Positions 17,355-28,744 are shown, numbered from the stretch's first letter. The stretch is 64,000 nucleotides of DNA from an uncultured Flavobacteriaceae bacterium (GCA_905480425.1 CAJQQG010000007.1:1-64000), one strand, 5' to 3'. Numbers and translations: made by a program. Notes: generated from the sequence alone by a model not told the origin.

Positions 17355-19251
17355 TTATTCTATTTGAATTTTTTCCCATGAAATCATCAATTCTTCAAGA
17401 GTTTTCTTTTTAGCTTGATATTCATCAAAAAAGTTTGGCTGTGCGATGGTCTGGTCATAATTAATCTGCAATTCGAAATCGATTTCTTTAATTTCTTTTT
17501 CAAGACGGGCAATTCTTTTTTCTATTTTTTCTAATTTTTGTTGTGTTGCACGAGTTTCCTTCTGCTTTTTATATTTATCAGGATCACTTGCTTTTTTTTC
17601 TAACTGTGGCTTAGGAGTTTTTTTTTCTAATTCCTTAAGTGATGATAATTTTTGAAATTCTAAATAAGCATTGATATCTCCTAAAAAAGGTTTCACCTCA
17701 CGTTCTTTAAATGAAATTACTTTTTCACATAAGCCTTGGACAAAATCTCTATCATGAGAAACCAAAATAAGGGTTCCTTTGAAATTTTTTAAAGCCTGTT
17801 TTAATACATTCTTGGATGCAATATCTAGATGGTTTGTAGGCTCATCCATAATCAATACATTAAAAGGCTGAAGTAATAATTTACAAAGAGCTAGACGATT
17901 ACGTTCACCTCCTGAGAGTACACTTACTTTTTTCTCTACAACCTCTCCTTGAAATAAAAAAGAACCCAATAAATCTCTGACTTTTGTTCGATTTTCTGGA
18001 GTCGCAGAATCCTCTGCGGATTGTAAAACGGTTTTACTTCCATCTAGATACGTTGATTGATTTTGAGCAAAATAACCAAGCTGCACATTATGCCCTAGTT
18101 TCACTTTTCCCTCATAGGAAATTTCATCAACAATAATTTTAGCTAAAGTAGATTTTCCCTGTCCATTTTGTCCCACAAAAGCAATTTTCTCTCCTCTTAC
18201 AACTTCAATATCAACATCACTTAACACCTGTTTATCACCATAAGCTTTGGAAATTTTATCAGTTTCAAGGATGATTTTTCCTGGCTGATGTGAGATGCCA
18301 AATTCAAACTTCATTTTTCTGTTTTCTTCTGGATCAATTTCAATACGATCAATTTTATCAAGCTTTTTAATCAGCGATTGAGCCATACTTGCTTTCGACG
18401 CTTTAGCTCTAAAACGTTCAATAAGCTTTTCGGTTTGTTGTATTTGCTTCTCTTGATTTTTTTGTGCCGCTTGCTGCTGAGCTCTTAACTCATCTCTAAG
18501 TACCATATATTGCGAATAAGGCTTCTTAAAGTCAAAAAGGCGCTGATGTATAATTTCAATAGTTCTATTCGTTACCTGGTCTAAAAACATCCTATCATGA
18601 GAAACCATTACCAAAGCACCTTTATACTTTTTAAGAAATTGCTCTAACCAAATAATTGATTCTATATCTAAGTGATTTGTTGGCTCATCTAGTAAAAGAA
18701 TGTCGTTGTCTTTTAATAGTAGTTTAGCTAATTCTATTCGCATACGCCACCCTCCTGAAAAAGTATCGGTAGCAGCGTTTAAATCAATTATAGAGAACCC
18801 CAGTCCTAGTAATATTTTTTCGGTTTGTGCCTGATAGTGATATCCTCCTATCATTTCATAACGAGTATTCAATTCGTTTAATTCATCTAAGATGTTTAAA
18901 TATGATGGGCTCTCAAAATCTTGTGTTTCCTCCATTATTTTGTGAATCGCTTCTTGTCGTTTCTCCACTTTCATTATTTCTTCAAAAGCCAAATAAGCTT
19001 CTTCCAAAACGGTTCTTCCATTTTCAAAATCTAGATCTTGAGCGAGGTAACCAATTTGACAATTTTTTTCAAGTGCAAAAGATCCAGATGTTGGGCTATT
19101 TTCCTTTGCCATCAACTTAAGAAGTGTTGACTTTCCGGCTCCATTTTTTCCAATCAAACCCACACGATCTCCTTTCCCAAGTCGAAAAGAAAGAGAATCA
19201 AAAAGGGTTTCTCCCCCAAAACTGACGGTTATATTGTGTGCGTTAAACATG
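17355..19251 (-). CDS. ABC-F family ATP-binding protein
   Basis: Two Walker A (GKNGAGKST, GQNGQGKST), two signature motifs (SGGWRMR, SGGERNR); start MFNAHNITVSFGG at 19251 preferred over 19283. Confidence 0.92.
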
Positions 19252-20310
19252 TTCTTTATTTGAATTGCAAAAATAGGATTCAAAACGGTTAATAGCTACC
19301 GCTTCGGGTAATTGTTTTTTCAATTCTATAAAATCATATAACCACTTTGAAAGTAGAGGTGCCATCATTACACCGCGAGTTCCTAAACCATTAAAAATAT
19401 ATAAGTTTTTAAGAGTGGGATGCCTCCCTAGAAGTGGACGACGATCTATAACAGTCGGTCTAATTTGAGCGGCATGGTCAACAACCTTGTAAGGAACATC
19501 TATAAGTGTCTCTAATTTAGAAATAAGCCATTTTTTCCCTTTTTCCGTGGGTAATATTGTTTTGTCATGAGGATTAAAGGTAGCCCCAACCCAAAATTCA
19601 TCTCCTTCAAAGGGTGTAATAAATACACCTCCTTTGATAATATTTTTACGTGACAATAAAGGGGCTTTAATTTTTAAATATTCTCCTTTAGAACCAATTA
19701 ACGGCAAATAATTAAACCAGCTGTTATTTTTTAATCCATAGCCCTCACAAAAAACAATTTGCCTGGCTTCTATTCCTTTATAAATTACTTTTTCTGATAA
19801 AATTTGAAGTTTAGAGGGATCAAATGCCTCCTCATTTAACTCAGAAGGAAGAAGATCATCAATAAAATGATCTAACATTTTATTGATGGCTAATCGGCCT
19901 ACTTCCCTGACAACACCATAACCACTTTGACGCTTTATTCCATGAATTGATTCTGAATTAAAAATCGGGTCTAAAAAACGACTTAACTTTTTGGATTGAG
20001 CTGCAACGGTCCAATTATTTTGTTCTGAGGGAGAAAAAAAATAACGGTGAATTGGATGGGGGTAAAAAAATTGTTGTGATGCTTTAATTTCAAGTTTTCT
20101 ATAAACAGGCATTGCATATTCAAGGAACTGAATCGCTTCCCATGCCATGGTATAGCGTTTTAAAACTGTAGGATTAAATACACCTGCAGCATTTCTGCTT
20201 GCACCCTTGTGGCCTTGATCAAGTACCAGAAATTTATTATTTGTTTTCTTTAATTGCTGAGCATAATGAAAACCAGCTAATCCAAAACCTACAATAATAG
20301 AATGTTTCAT
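19243..20310 (-). CDS. FAD-dependent oxidoreductase (DAO family)
   Basis: IIVGFGLAGFHYAQQL Rossmann motif; C-terminal FNGLGTRGVMMAP. Confidence 0.85.
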   Translation of the reverse strand: MKHSIIVGFGLAGFHYAQQLKKTNNKFLVLDQGHKGASRNAAGVFNPTVLKRYTMAWEAIQFLEYAMPVYRKLEIKASQQFFYPHPIHRYFFSPSEQNNWTVAAQSKKLSRFLDPIFNSESIHGIKRQSGYGVVREVGRLAINKMLDHFIDDLLPSELNEEAFDPSKLQILSEKVIYKGIEARQIVFCEGYGLKNNSWFNYLPLIGSKGEYLKIKAPLLSRKNIIKGGVFITPFEGDEFWVGATFNPHDKTILPTEKGKKWLISKLETLIDVPYKVVDHAAQIRPTVIDRRPLLGRHPTLKNLYIFNGLGTRGVMMAPLLSKWLYDFIELKKQLPEAVAINRFESYFCNSNKEHV

Positions 20311-20331
20311 TCACTTCAAAAATACCACAAA

Positions 20332-20362
20332 AAAAGCGCTAAGGTTTCCCTGAGCGCTTTTA
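20332..20362 (-). terminator. Rho-independent terminator downstream of gldN
   Basis: On the minus strand: aaaagcgctcagg-gaaa-ccttagcgctttttttg; 13-bp stem with one mismatch and a T tract. Confidence 0.8.
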
Positions 20363-20380
20363 TCATTTATTTAAAGAATA

Positions 20381-21292
20381 TTAGTTATTCCAAAGATCCT
20401 GCTCAAAATCTCTAATTACTGATTTGATACGGTTAGATTCTAGAAGTTGGCGAAGTGCATCTTCATATATATAATCTTTAACTTCACGATCTTCATAAAC
20501 ATTTTCTTCCTTATAAATCGTTGAGTTAAAGCGTCTTGAATTAAGCATATTATCAAACGTTATTGGTTGAGAAGAATTCCTTGTATTAAATACTTTACTT
20601 TTATTTAAAGCACCACGTGCATCTGGAAACCATATCCAAAATAATGGCACAAGAGCATCTGCCTGGGCCTCTGGACCTTCACTCAAGGTTGAAACATCTG
20701 GAGCAACTGGCGCTATTCCAAGTAATCTGTATTTTAATTCCCCTAAGCGTTTGTTTACATACCAAGTTCCTTTAATACGATATTGAATAACTTTATCTGA
20801 CTGAATTTTATATACATCATAATCATCATCAGTAATTTCATCACCTTGATTTGATTTCTCTATTCCTTCGTCTGAAAGCTTTCTAGATTCAAGACTCTCT
20901 TGTAAATCGGAAAAAGTAATTTTTTCAGAAAAATAATCATCCGAATATATCTCAGTAATATCTCCAGATTCAATATTATCAATTAAAACACGATATAAAG
21001 ATTGCCTAGCAGAAGAAAGGTAACCATTATTGTTATTTGGATAATAATAAGGAAAATTAATTCGTTCATCTAAATTTATTACTTCCCAAACAGTTTTTGA
21101 CCACAATACATCGCGATCATCAACATAACCATACTCAATTGGGTCATTATTGTCTGCCTTTACTTGTTGTTCATTTTGAATTCCAACTTCTTGAGGAACT
21201 TTGGCGTTTAACAAGTTGGCTTGAGCTAATAAAACCTGAGTTCCAATTAAGCATACTAGTAAAACAATAAAAGTTACTTTTTTCATTATCAA
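20381..21292 (-). CDS. gldN: Gliding motility / T9SS protein GldN
   Basis: Last gene of gldKLMN; RDVLWSKTVWEVINLDERINFPYYYP typical of GldN. Confidence 0.95.
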   Translation of the reverse strand: MIMKKVTFIVLLVCLIGTQVLLAQANLLNAKVPQEVGIQNEQQVKADNNDPIEYGYVDDRDVLWSKTVWEVINLDERINFPYYYPNNNNGYLSSARQSLYRVLIDNIESGDITEIYSDDYFSEKITFSDLQESLESRKLSDEGIEKSNQGDEITDDDYDVYKIQSDKVIQYRIKGTWYVNKRLGELKYRLLGIAPVAPDVSTLSEGPEAQADALVPLFWIWFPDARGALNKSKVFNTRNSSQPITFDNMLNSRRFNSTIYKEENVYEDREVKDYIYEDALRQLLESNRIKSVIRDFEQDLWNN

Positions 21293-21297
21293 TAGAT

Positions 21298-22875
21298 TTA
21301 GTTAATCGTTATTGAAATAGGGGTTGTTTGTTTTAACTTATAACTTGGATTTGTAGGAATTATTACATTAATATCAGAAATAATAATAGACTGTCCACTT
21401 TTAATTCTCTTAAGCATTGAAAGAACCTTACTATTAAGTTTCGCTCCTGTAACAACAACACTTGGCTGTCCTGGTGCTCGAAAGCGAAATGACTTTGTTT
21501 CTAATGGTAGATCAAAATCAAAATCTTCTAATACTGCAGAAACTGACCCTCGTTCCAAACTTGATTTAGGTAAAGTAAACGATCCTGATTTTCCTCTAAA
21601 AAATCCTGATGGCTTTGGAATATCCTTAATTCTAAAAGTAGAAACTGAGGAAACTTTTTTTCCATCTGGTAAGGTACCAGAAACATTAATCTTAACAACT
21701 TTTCCTTTTCCGGGGAAAATATTGTATTTACTTCCCTTTTTGCGTTTAAGACCAGGAGCAGAGGCCTTTACTTTGCTGTCTTGAATTCCTGGTATAGATA
21801 TGGTGATTGGATTTTGAACCCCACGATACACCACATTCATTTTATCTGCCGAAATAACAGCTGAATTTGGTTTAGAAATAACAGAATACATCTGTTTTAC
21901 TGATATTTTAGATTCATTCCCTTCACTCAAGAAGACTAGGCTCCCCTCAATAGTATGATCTCCAGGTGATCCTGCACTTACTTTAAGCTTAATACCTCCT
22001 GGAATTAAATCATAATCAGATTCTTTTAAAGATCTTCCATCTATTTTAAGATCTACAGAATTTGGATTTTGAGCTCCACCTTTTCTCCCTAAAATAACAC
22101 TGCCATCGAAAGTTTCTCCTTGATAATAAGCTCCTTTTTCGGTAATAAGTAGACTGGTGTAATTTGTTTCGTTAACAGTTGATGACATTTTTAACTCTTT
22201 TCCCATTAGAGTCGTTAAAACATCGTGTTCTGTTTGACGAATGTCATTTTGCATCATTGTTAACTTAGCAAGTGAAGAAATTAAAGGGAAACCTTTAAAG
22301 TTTGCGGACAACCATGGCTGGTCAACATTATCTTTATTTTTGACATTACGATTCATATCACCAATAAAAAACCTAGCTTCTACCATATCAATTGAAGAAG
22401 GATACTGACTTCCAAAAACTTTAATCACATGCCCCCGGTATTCCTCAACCATACTAAGAAATTCATCTGATGCTTTATCAGACCCTTCTTTAAACCAAAT
22501 TACATCTAAGGCCTCACCTTTATCCATTTCAGCAAACTTTTTAAGCTCTGGATCTTTTAGTTTCTGCTTTTCAGTAATCTTTGACTTAATTTCTGCAATT
22601 TTATTATAAAATGCATCAGACTCTTTTTTGATTTGCTTGGCAGTACGATCGTGACCAATCCATTTACCACCTTTTTCAGAAGAGTTAACTTCTATGTTTT
22701 CATAAAGTAAATTGTTACTCTCCGAAACTCTTTCGTTTGCATCAGCAATTTTTTCAAACATTTGACCAAATCCGTCTAGTACTTCCTTACTCACATTTAA
22801 TGCTAGCATGGTAATAAATACTAGGTACATCAAACTAATAAGTTTCTGCCTGGGTGTTTCTTTAGCTCCTGCCAT
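21298..22875 (-). CDS. gldM: Gliding motility / T9SS protein GldM
   Basis: MAGAKETPRQKLISLMYLVFITMLALNVSKEVLDGF is diagnostic. Confidence 0.97.
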   Translation of the reverse strand: MAGAKETPRQKLISLMYLVFITMLALNVSKEVLDGFGQMFEKIADANERVSESNNLLYENIEVNSSEKGGKWIGHDRTAKQIKKESDAFYNKIAEIKSKITEKQKLKDPELKKFAEMDKGEALDVIWFKEGSDKASDEFLSMVEEYRGHVIKVFGSQYPSSIDMVEARFFIGDMNRNVKNKDNVDQPWLSANFKGFPLISSLAKLTMMQNDIRQTEHDVLTTLMGKELKMSSTVNETNYTSLLITEKGAYYQGETFDGSVILGRKGGAQNPNSVDLKIDGRSLKESDYDLIPGGIKLKVSAGSPGDHTIEGSLVFLSEGNESKISVKQMYSVISKPNSAVISADKMNVVYRGVQNPITISIPGIQDSKVKASAPGLKRKKGSKYNIFPGKGKVVKINVSGTLPDGKKVSSVSTFRIKDIPKPSGFFRGKSGSFTLPKSSLERGSVSAVLEDFDFDLPLETKSFRFRAPGQPSVVVTGAKLNSKVLSMLKRIKSGQSIIISDINVIIPTNPSYKLKQTTPISITIN

Positions 22876-22878
22876 GTT

Positions 22879-23526
22879 CTATTTTTTATTCATTGCGTTT
22901 AACATACCACCATATACATTGTTCAATGCAGCTAGGTTAGCAGATAAACTTTCCATTTGAGCTCTTAATTGTTCAGCATTCTGATTTACTTTATTATTAA
23001 AATCTTCGTTGCCTTGGGAATCACTAATTTGTTTTTGATAACTAGAATTTAACTGCTCCAATTGTGTTGAAGCTTTAGCTAATTCTTGAGAATAGTTCTG
23101 TGATGCTGCAGCAGCCTCAGAAGCAGGAGAAAGTGCTTTTGCTGAAGTCTCTAAACCTTTAATACTGCTTGCCAATGAATTCATTAGACTTACATCAAGT
23201 TTAGCTTCTTGCATTAAAGCATCAATTTTAGATGATAATCCTTCATCTCCTCCTCCAGAAGTAGCTTTTTTAGCACCCCCTTTAACTTTTTTAACGTAAT
23301 CATTGTGTTCTTCTTTAATTTCTCCTGTATTAAGTGCTGCAACCGTAAAAATTAAGGCTTCAGTCCCTAAACCAAGTCCTAATACAAGTCCCCCGGTAAT
23401 AGGTCCTATTTCTAGGTGAAGGATTTTAAAAAGTGCTCCAATAATTACTACAGCTCCTCCAAGTCCAAACAACATGTGCATTGCAACTTTACTTCTAAGT
23501 CTTTTGTTAAGAATTTTATCGTCCAT
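22879..23526 (-). CDS. gldL: Gliding motility / T9SS inner-membrane protein GldL
   Basis: Two TM segments (MHMLFGLGGAVVIIGALFKILH...), position in operon. Confidence 0.96.
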   Translation of the reverse strand: MDDKILNKRLRSKVAMHMLFGLGGAVVIIGALFKILHLEIGPITGGLVLGLGLGTEALIFTVAALNTGEIKEEHNDYVKKVKGGAKKATSGGGDEGLSSKIDALMQEAKLDVSLMNSLASSIKGLETSAKALSPASEAAAASQNYSQELAKASTQLEQLNSSYQKQISDSQGNEDFNNKVNQNAEQLRAQMESLSANLAALNNVYGGMLNAMNKK

Positions 23527-23580
23527 TTTTTAGTTTTTAGTTAATTTTATAAATATAATAAGATTTGTTTGGTTAATAAA

Positions 23581-24957
23581 TTATTTAACCTCAACTTTTT
23601 GAACTCCTAAATAGTCTTGGACTGTTCTAAAGCCAATATAGCTTCTTGAAGTATCCGCATATTCATAATCTCTTGAACTAACACGCAAAAAATATGCAAC
23701 ATCTTTCCAAGACCCTCCACGAACTACTTTTCGTTGCTCATCACTAAACCCCATATTTGGATTAAGAGAAGCTACATATTCATAGGATCCAGAATCATAA
23801 GATGAATTAGTCCATTCTGCAACATTTCCTGCCATGTTATAAAGGTTATAATCATTGGGCTCATACGATTTTGCCTCTACGGTATAAACGGCTTGATCAG
23901 AAGCATAATCTCCACGAAGAGGCTTAAAATTTGCTAAAAAACAGGCTCTATCATTCAATAAATATGGAGATCCCCAAGGATAGGTCCCTGAAGGAATTCC
24001 ACCTCTAGCAGCATATTCCCATTCAGCTTCATTAGGAAGTCTGAATCGGCTTACTTGTGGCTTTCCCTTATTTCTTTGATAACCATTTTTAAAACTGGTT
24101 CTCCAATTACAAAAAGCAATCGCTTGTTCCCAGTTTATTCCAACTACAGGATAATCTTGATATGCTGGGTGTGAGAAATAATCGTTATGCATCGGCTCAT
24201 TATATGAATAGGTGAAATCTTTAATCCAAACTGTGGTATCGGGATAAATTTCAACGTCTCTTTTTTCTATAAAAGGTTTCCTGTCAATAAATTGACTTCG
24301 TTTGCGCTTAGATTCTGCAGCAGCAGCTTCGGCATTAAACCAATTATAGGAATAAACTATTTTCTTAACATCTATCTTCATTTCACCATTATACCATAAC
24401 TCAGGGGGTAAATAAAGAGAATCCATTACTTCTGCGTAATTACTGTCAGGGTAATCTTCAGTATTCCAACTTAAATCTGCATCCCAGTTAAGAGGTCTTC
24501 CTGCATATAGATCGTCACTTAAATCATAATAATTTTCACGCATATATTTCTGATATGCATTTAACTTTGAAGTATCGGAATCTTGAAATGCAAATTCACC
24601 AATACCATCTTTACTATCCTCTCCAAGTTCTAACTCATCTGCTTTTCTTGCAAGCATTGCAAGAGCTATGGAATCTTTTACCCAATAAATAAATTGTCTG
24701 TATTCACTATTAGTAATTTCTGTTTCATCCATGTAAAAAGATGGAACCGTTACCGTTCTTGCTGGGGCATTTTGAAGTTGAGCAATATCTTCATCCGCTT
24801 TACCCATTATGTATGCTCCACCCTCAACAAGGGTCATCCCGTAAGGTTTTTCCCCAAACCATTTTTTTTGTTTGACACCAATAAGCTCACCTCTATTTTT
24901 ATTTCCACAGGAAATAATTATCAAAGAGATGCTTAACAGAATTAAAATTCTTTTCAT
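23581..24957 (-). CDS. gldK: Gliding motility / T9SS lipoprotein GldK (FGE-sulfatase fold)
   Basis: Lipoprotein signal, GMTLVEGGAYIMG, MAGNVAEWTNSSY, VVRGGSWKD. Confidence 0.96.
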   Translation of the reverse strand: MKRILILLSISLIIISCGNKNRGELIGVKQKKWFGEKPYGMTLVEGGAYIMGKADEDIAQLQNAPARTVTVPSFYMDETEITNSEYRQFIYWVKDSIALAMLARKADELELGEDSKDGIGEFAFQDSDTSKLNAYQKYMRENYYDLSDDLYAGRPLNWDADLSWNTEDYPDSNYAEVMDSLYLPPELWYNGEMKIDVKKIVYSYNWFNAEAAAAESKRKRSQFIDRKPFIEKRDVEIYPDTTVWIKDFTYSYNEPMHNDYFSHPAYQDYPVVGINWEQAIAFCNWRTSFKNGYQRNKGKPQVSRFRLPNEAEWEYAARGGIPSGTYPWGSPYLLNDRACFLANFKPLRGDYASDQAVYTVEAKSYEPNDYNLYNMAGNVAEWTNSSYDSGSYEYVASLNPNMGFSDEQRKVVRGGSWKDVAYFLRVSSRDYEYADTSRSYIGFRTVQDYLGVQKVEVK

Positions 24958-25091
24958 TAATGTTTTAATTAAAACTTAGTCAATGCCGTTTTCTATGCAT
25001 AAAACTAATTATTTTTTCACTACAAATACAATAAACTAATCAAATCATTGATAGTCAATACACTAAAAATTACCTTTTCAAGGTGAACTAA

Positions 25092-26237
25092 CTATGTTCT
25101 CTTGATTGCGTTGTACCATCTCTCAGGAATTTTATCCTGCATGGCATCTAGATAATCTTTTTCTGTGCAAGCTAATAACGTCGTACTTGTCATTTTATTA
25201 TTCAAATGCGAATTATTTGTTAATTCCATCCACCATCGATTGCTTTTATCACTTTTGTAAAAGACCATTATTTGATCAGAAAGTGTTACAGAATATTTTA
25301 AAAAATCTTTTGTATTTACCGGATATTCTTCAAATCTCAACTGTACTCCTTCAATTAAATACCATATCATTTGTGCTAAAAGTTGGTCAGTCATAGGTGT
25401 GGAGGGGATTTCAAAAAACCCTACAAAACTGATATGATCACTAATGCCTGCATACCTTGTAAGTGAGCAAATTGTTCTAGAATCAATCCCATTAGGTTGT
25501 CCTTTTAAAGGATCTGCAATAGCCTGCCATGATAAACATTTCATGTCAAAACCTATAATATCTGCATCTCGAAAAATAGGTTCAGCAAGAGCCGGTTCAT
25601 TTAATACTTGTCCCAAGCGTAAAGTGTCAAAATAAAGTTTTCCCATTAGGTCTTTTTCCTCTTCGGCACAATAATAACTTTGAAAACCAATATTGGTATA
25701 GTTATTTAAAACATTGGGCTTTTCCATAATGATTTTACTCATATAAGAACGTCCAGAAATCAAATCATCTTCTTGAGAAAAATCAAAAGATCTATCAACT
25801 GAAACAATATTTACAAGTTGCTTGAAATTTTGAAAAACTCCATATAATGGAAACATTAGATCATGGCTTCCACCAATAAAAATAGGAATAATATTCATTT
25901 GTTTTAAGTGGATGCTAATCTCTTTTATAGCAAAATATGTGTCTTCAACCTTTTCGCCATTTGGCAAATCACCTAAATCAGCAATACTCAAATTCCAATT
26001 ACCAGGATATAATTCGTAGAAAACCTTTCTAAATTGATTTACATTATAACTTGAATTATGGAAAAAACTATTTCTATACTCATGTAATCCGACTAGAGCA
26101 ATGGTTAAACCCTTAAGCTCAGGCAGTCCATTATTTTTTGTGTGGATGCTTATATTTTTGCCTAGAATCTGCTTTGGCATGAGAGTCAAGCCTAACAACG
26201 TTTCTTTTTTAACAGGAACTAGTAATTCTAAGCTCAT
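25092..26237 (-). CDS. Ureohydrolase (arginase/formimidoylglutamase)-fold protein with degenerate metal motifs
   Basis: FIGGSHD retained; DAHxD position reads VDRSFDF and the SFDxD position reads GFDMKCLSW. Confidence 0.75.
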   Translation of the reverse strand: MSLELLVPVKKETLLGLTLMPKQILGKNISIHTKNNGLPELKGLTIALVGLHEYRNSFFHNSSYNVNQFRKVFYELYPGNWNLSIADLGDLPNGEKVEDTYFAIKEISIHLKQMNIIPIFIGGSHDLMFPLYGVFQNFKQLVNIVSVDRSFDFSQEDDLISGRSYMSKIIMEKPNVLNNYTNIGFQSYYCAEEEKDLMGKLYFDTLRLGQVLNEPALAEPIFRDADIIGFDMKCLSWQAIADPLKGQPNGIDSRTICSLTRYAGISDHISFVGFFEIPSTPMTDQLLAQMIWYLIEGVQLRFEEYPVNTKDFLKYSVTLSDQIMVFYKSDKSNRWWMELTNNSHLNNKMTSTTLLACTEKDYLDAMQDKIPERWYNAIKRT

Positions 26238-28744
26238 CCTTTTTTAACAACTTTTTTCTTCGCTTTAGGCTTTGTTTTTACTTTGGGTTTACCTAAATAT
26301 TTTTCTGCTTGTTTAAGGGTTAGTTTAACTGCATCAATATCTTTTCCAATTTCAACTTTTTGTTTCCCTCTAATAATATGGTGTCTTCCCCATCGTGCTT
26401 TCTCAACCCGGATACCAGAATCACTCCAGTCATGAATAACCTTATCAATTTCTTTTTGAATTTTCTCTTCAATTAAAGTAACAATATCATCATTTGAAAG
26501 ATTGTCAAAATCATACTTTTTATTAACGTTAATAAACATGCCACTCCATTTCAAAAAGGGTCCAAAACGACCTACTCCTTTTGTGACAGGCAACTCTTTA
26601 AAAACATAAACAGGGGCATCTGCTAATTGCTTTTCCTTAATTAAAGTAATGGATGTTTCTAAATCAACTTCAGTGGGAAGCATACCCTTTGGGAGGGAAA
26701 TGAAAATTTCATTATGTTTAATATAAGGACCAAAACGTCCGTTATTTACAATAATTTCTTGATCTTCAAATGCACCTAGTATTTTTGGCATCTCAAAAAG
26801 ACTCATTACTTCATCAAAGGAAATATTTTCTAATTGTTGATTAGGTCCTAGACTTGCATAAATGGGTTTTTCCTCTTCATCAGGATCTCCTATTTGAGCC
26901 ATGGGACCAAATTTCCCTAATCTTACTTTTACCGAACGGCCAGATTCAGGATCAACTCCCAGAACGCGCTCACCAGATTCTCGTTGTGCATTTTCTTTCA
27001 CAAACTCAACTGTGGTATGAAATTGTGAGTAAAATCCTTTTATCATTTCAGTCCAATCCTTAGAACCATTTGCAATATCATCAAAATTTTGTTCAACTTG
27101 AGCCGTAAAATTAAAGTCTAAAATATTTTTAAAATTCTCAACCAGAAAGTCATTTACAATCATCCCTATGTCGGTGGGAACTAATTTTCCTTTATCGGCT
27201 CCGACCATTTCAGTTAATGCTGTTTTTTTAATTGTGTTTTCTTCTAAAGTAAATTGTTCATAAGAACGTGAAAGTCCTTCAGAAGCTCCTTTATCAACAT
27301 ATTTTCTGTTTTGAATTGTGGAAATAGTTGGGGCATAAGTAGAGGGTCTTCCAATACCTAATTCTTCCATTTTTTTAACTAAAGAAGCTTCAGAATATCG
27401 ATAGGGAGGACGTGTAAAGCGCTGTGTTGAAATCATTCTTTTTAACTCGAGAGTTTCTCCCACAGAAACCTTAGGAAGTATACCATTGATTTCATCATCA
27501 TCATCATCAACTCCTTCCATGTATAATTTTAAAAATCCATCAAAAGTAATAACCTCTCCTTTTCCTGTAAATCTATCTTGATGAGTATTTGCCTCAATCG
27601 AAACTTGAGTTCGCTCTAATTGAGAATCGCTCATTTGAGAAGCGACTGTTCTTCTCCAAATCAGTTCATATAAACGAGCTTGATCATGATCAATATTTAA
27701 TTGGGCTTTTGAGAAATCAGAAGGTCTTATCGCTTCATGTGCCTCTTGAGCTCCTTTATTTTTTGTCTTAAAAACTCGAGGCTGAAGGTATTCTTTCCCA
27801 TAAGAAGAATTAATTTGAGAAGCTATATTTTTTTGTGCATCTTTAGAAAGGTTTACACTATCGGTTCTCATGTATGTAATATATCCTGCTTCATAAAGTC
27901 GCTGTGCTAATGTCATTGTTTTACTTACTGAGAAGTATAATTTACGAGAAGCTTCCTGTTGTAATGTGGAAGTAGTAAATGGAGCTGCCGGACTCTTTTT
28001 TGCAGGTTTTTTACTAACATCTAGTACTTTAAAAGCAGTATTTATGTTTTTAGTTAAAAATTTATCTGCTTCATCTGCATTATCAAATACCCTGGATAAT
28101 TGAGCAGGAATAACTTTTTTAGAAGCTGTTAAAAAAAAGGCTTGAGTTTTAAAGTTTTGAGCTGGAGAAAAATTTCTTATTTCTCGCTCTCGTTCCACAA
28201 TAAGCCTAACTGCAACAGACTGAACCCTACCTGCAGAAAGCCCTCCTTTAACTTTTCTCCATAAAACAGGTGATAATTCATAACCTACAAGACGATCTAA
28301 AACTCTTCTTGCTTGTTGTGCGTTTACCAAATTATAATCAATTGTTCTAGGAGAATCAATTGCCTTAAGAATGGCATTTTTTGTAATCTCAGAAAAAACA
28401 ATTCTTTTGGAATTTGATTCATTTAAATCTAAAGTGTTAGCTAAATGCCATGCTATAGCCTCCCCCTCTCGATCTTCATCACTTGCAAGCCAAACAATCT
28501 CTGACTTTTTTGCCAAACTCTTTAATTCGCTAACCAATTTTTTCTTATCACTACTAACTACATATTTAGGCTTGAAGTCACTCTCAACGCTAACACCCAA
28601 CTCTTTAGAGGGAAGGTCTGCAATGTGACCAAAGCTAGAAGCTACTTTAAAATCTTTCCCCAAGAATTTCTCAATAGTTTTGGCTTTTGCCGGTGATTCT
28701 ACAATTACTAAATTCTTAGCCATATTATAATTATTTGGCAACAA
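26234..28744 (-). CDS. topA: DNA topoisomerase I
   Basis: VIVESPAKAKTIEKFLG, DEDREGEAIAWHL, YITYMRTDSVNLS. Confidence 0.97.
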   Translation of the reverse strand: MLPNNYNMAKNLVIVESPAKAKTIEKFLGKDFKVASSFGHIADLPSKELGVSVESDFKPKYVVSSDKKKLVSELKSLAKKSEIVWLASDEDREGEAIAWHLANTLDLNESNSKRIVFSEITKNAILKAIDSPRTIDYNLVNAQQARRVLDRLVGYELSPVLWRKVKGGLSAGRVQSVAVRLIVEREREIRNFSPAQNFKTQAFFLTASKKVIPAQLSRVFDNADEADKFLTKNINTAFKVLDVSKKPAKKSPAAPFTTSTLQQEASRKLYFSVSKTMTLAQRLYEAGYITYMRTDSVNLSKDAQKNIASQINSSYGKEYLQPRVFKTKNKGAQEAHEAIRPSDFSKAQLNIDHDQARLYELIWRRTVASQMSDSQLERTQVSIEANTHQDRFTGKGEVITFDGFLKLYMEGVDDDDDEINGILPKVSVGETLELKRMISTQRFTRPPYRYSEASLVKKMEELGIGRPSTYAPTISTIQNRKYVDKGASEGLSRSYEQFTLEENTIKKTALTEMVGADKGKLVPTDIGMIVNDFLVENFKNILDFNFTAQVEQNFDDIANGSKDWTEMIKGFYSQFHTTVEFVKENAQRESGERVLGVDPESGRSVKVRLGKFGPMAQIGDPDEEEKPIYASLGPNQQLENISFDEVMSLFEMPKILGAFEDQEIIVNNGRFGPYIKHNEIFISLPKGMLPTEVDLETSITLIKEKQLADAPVYVFKELPVTKGVGRFGPFLKWSGMFINVNKKYDFDNLSNDDIVTLIEEKIQKEIDKVIHDWSDSGIRVEKARWGRHHIIRGKQKVEIGKDIDAVKLTLKQAEKYLGKPKVKTKPKAKKKVVKKG

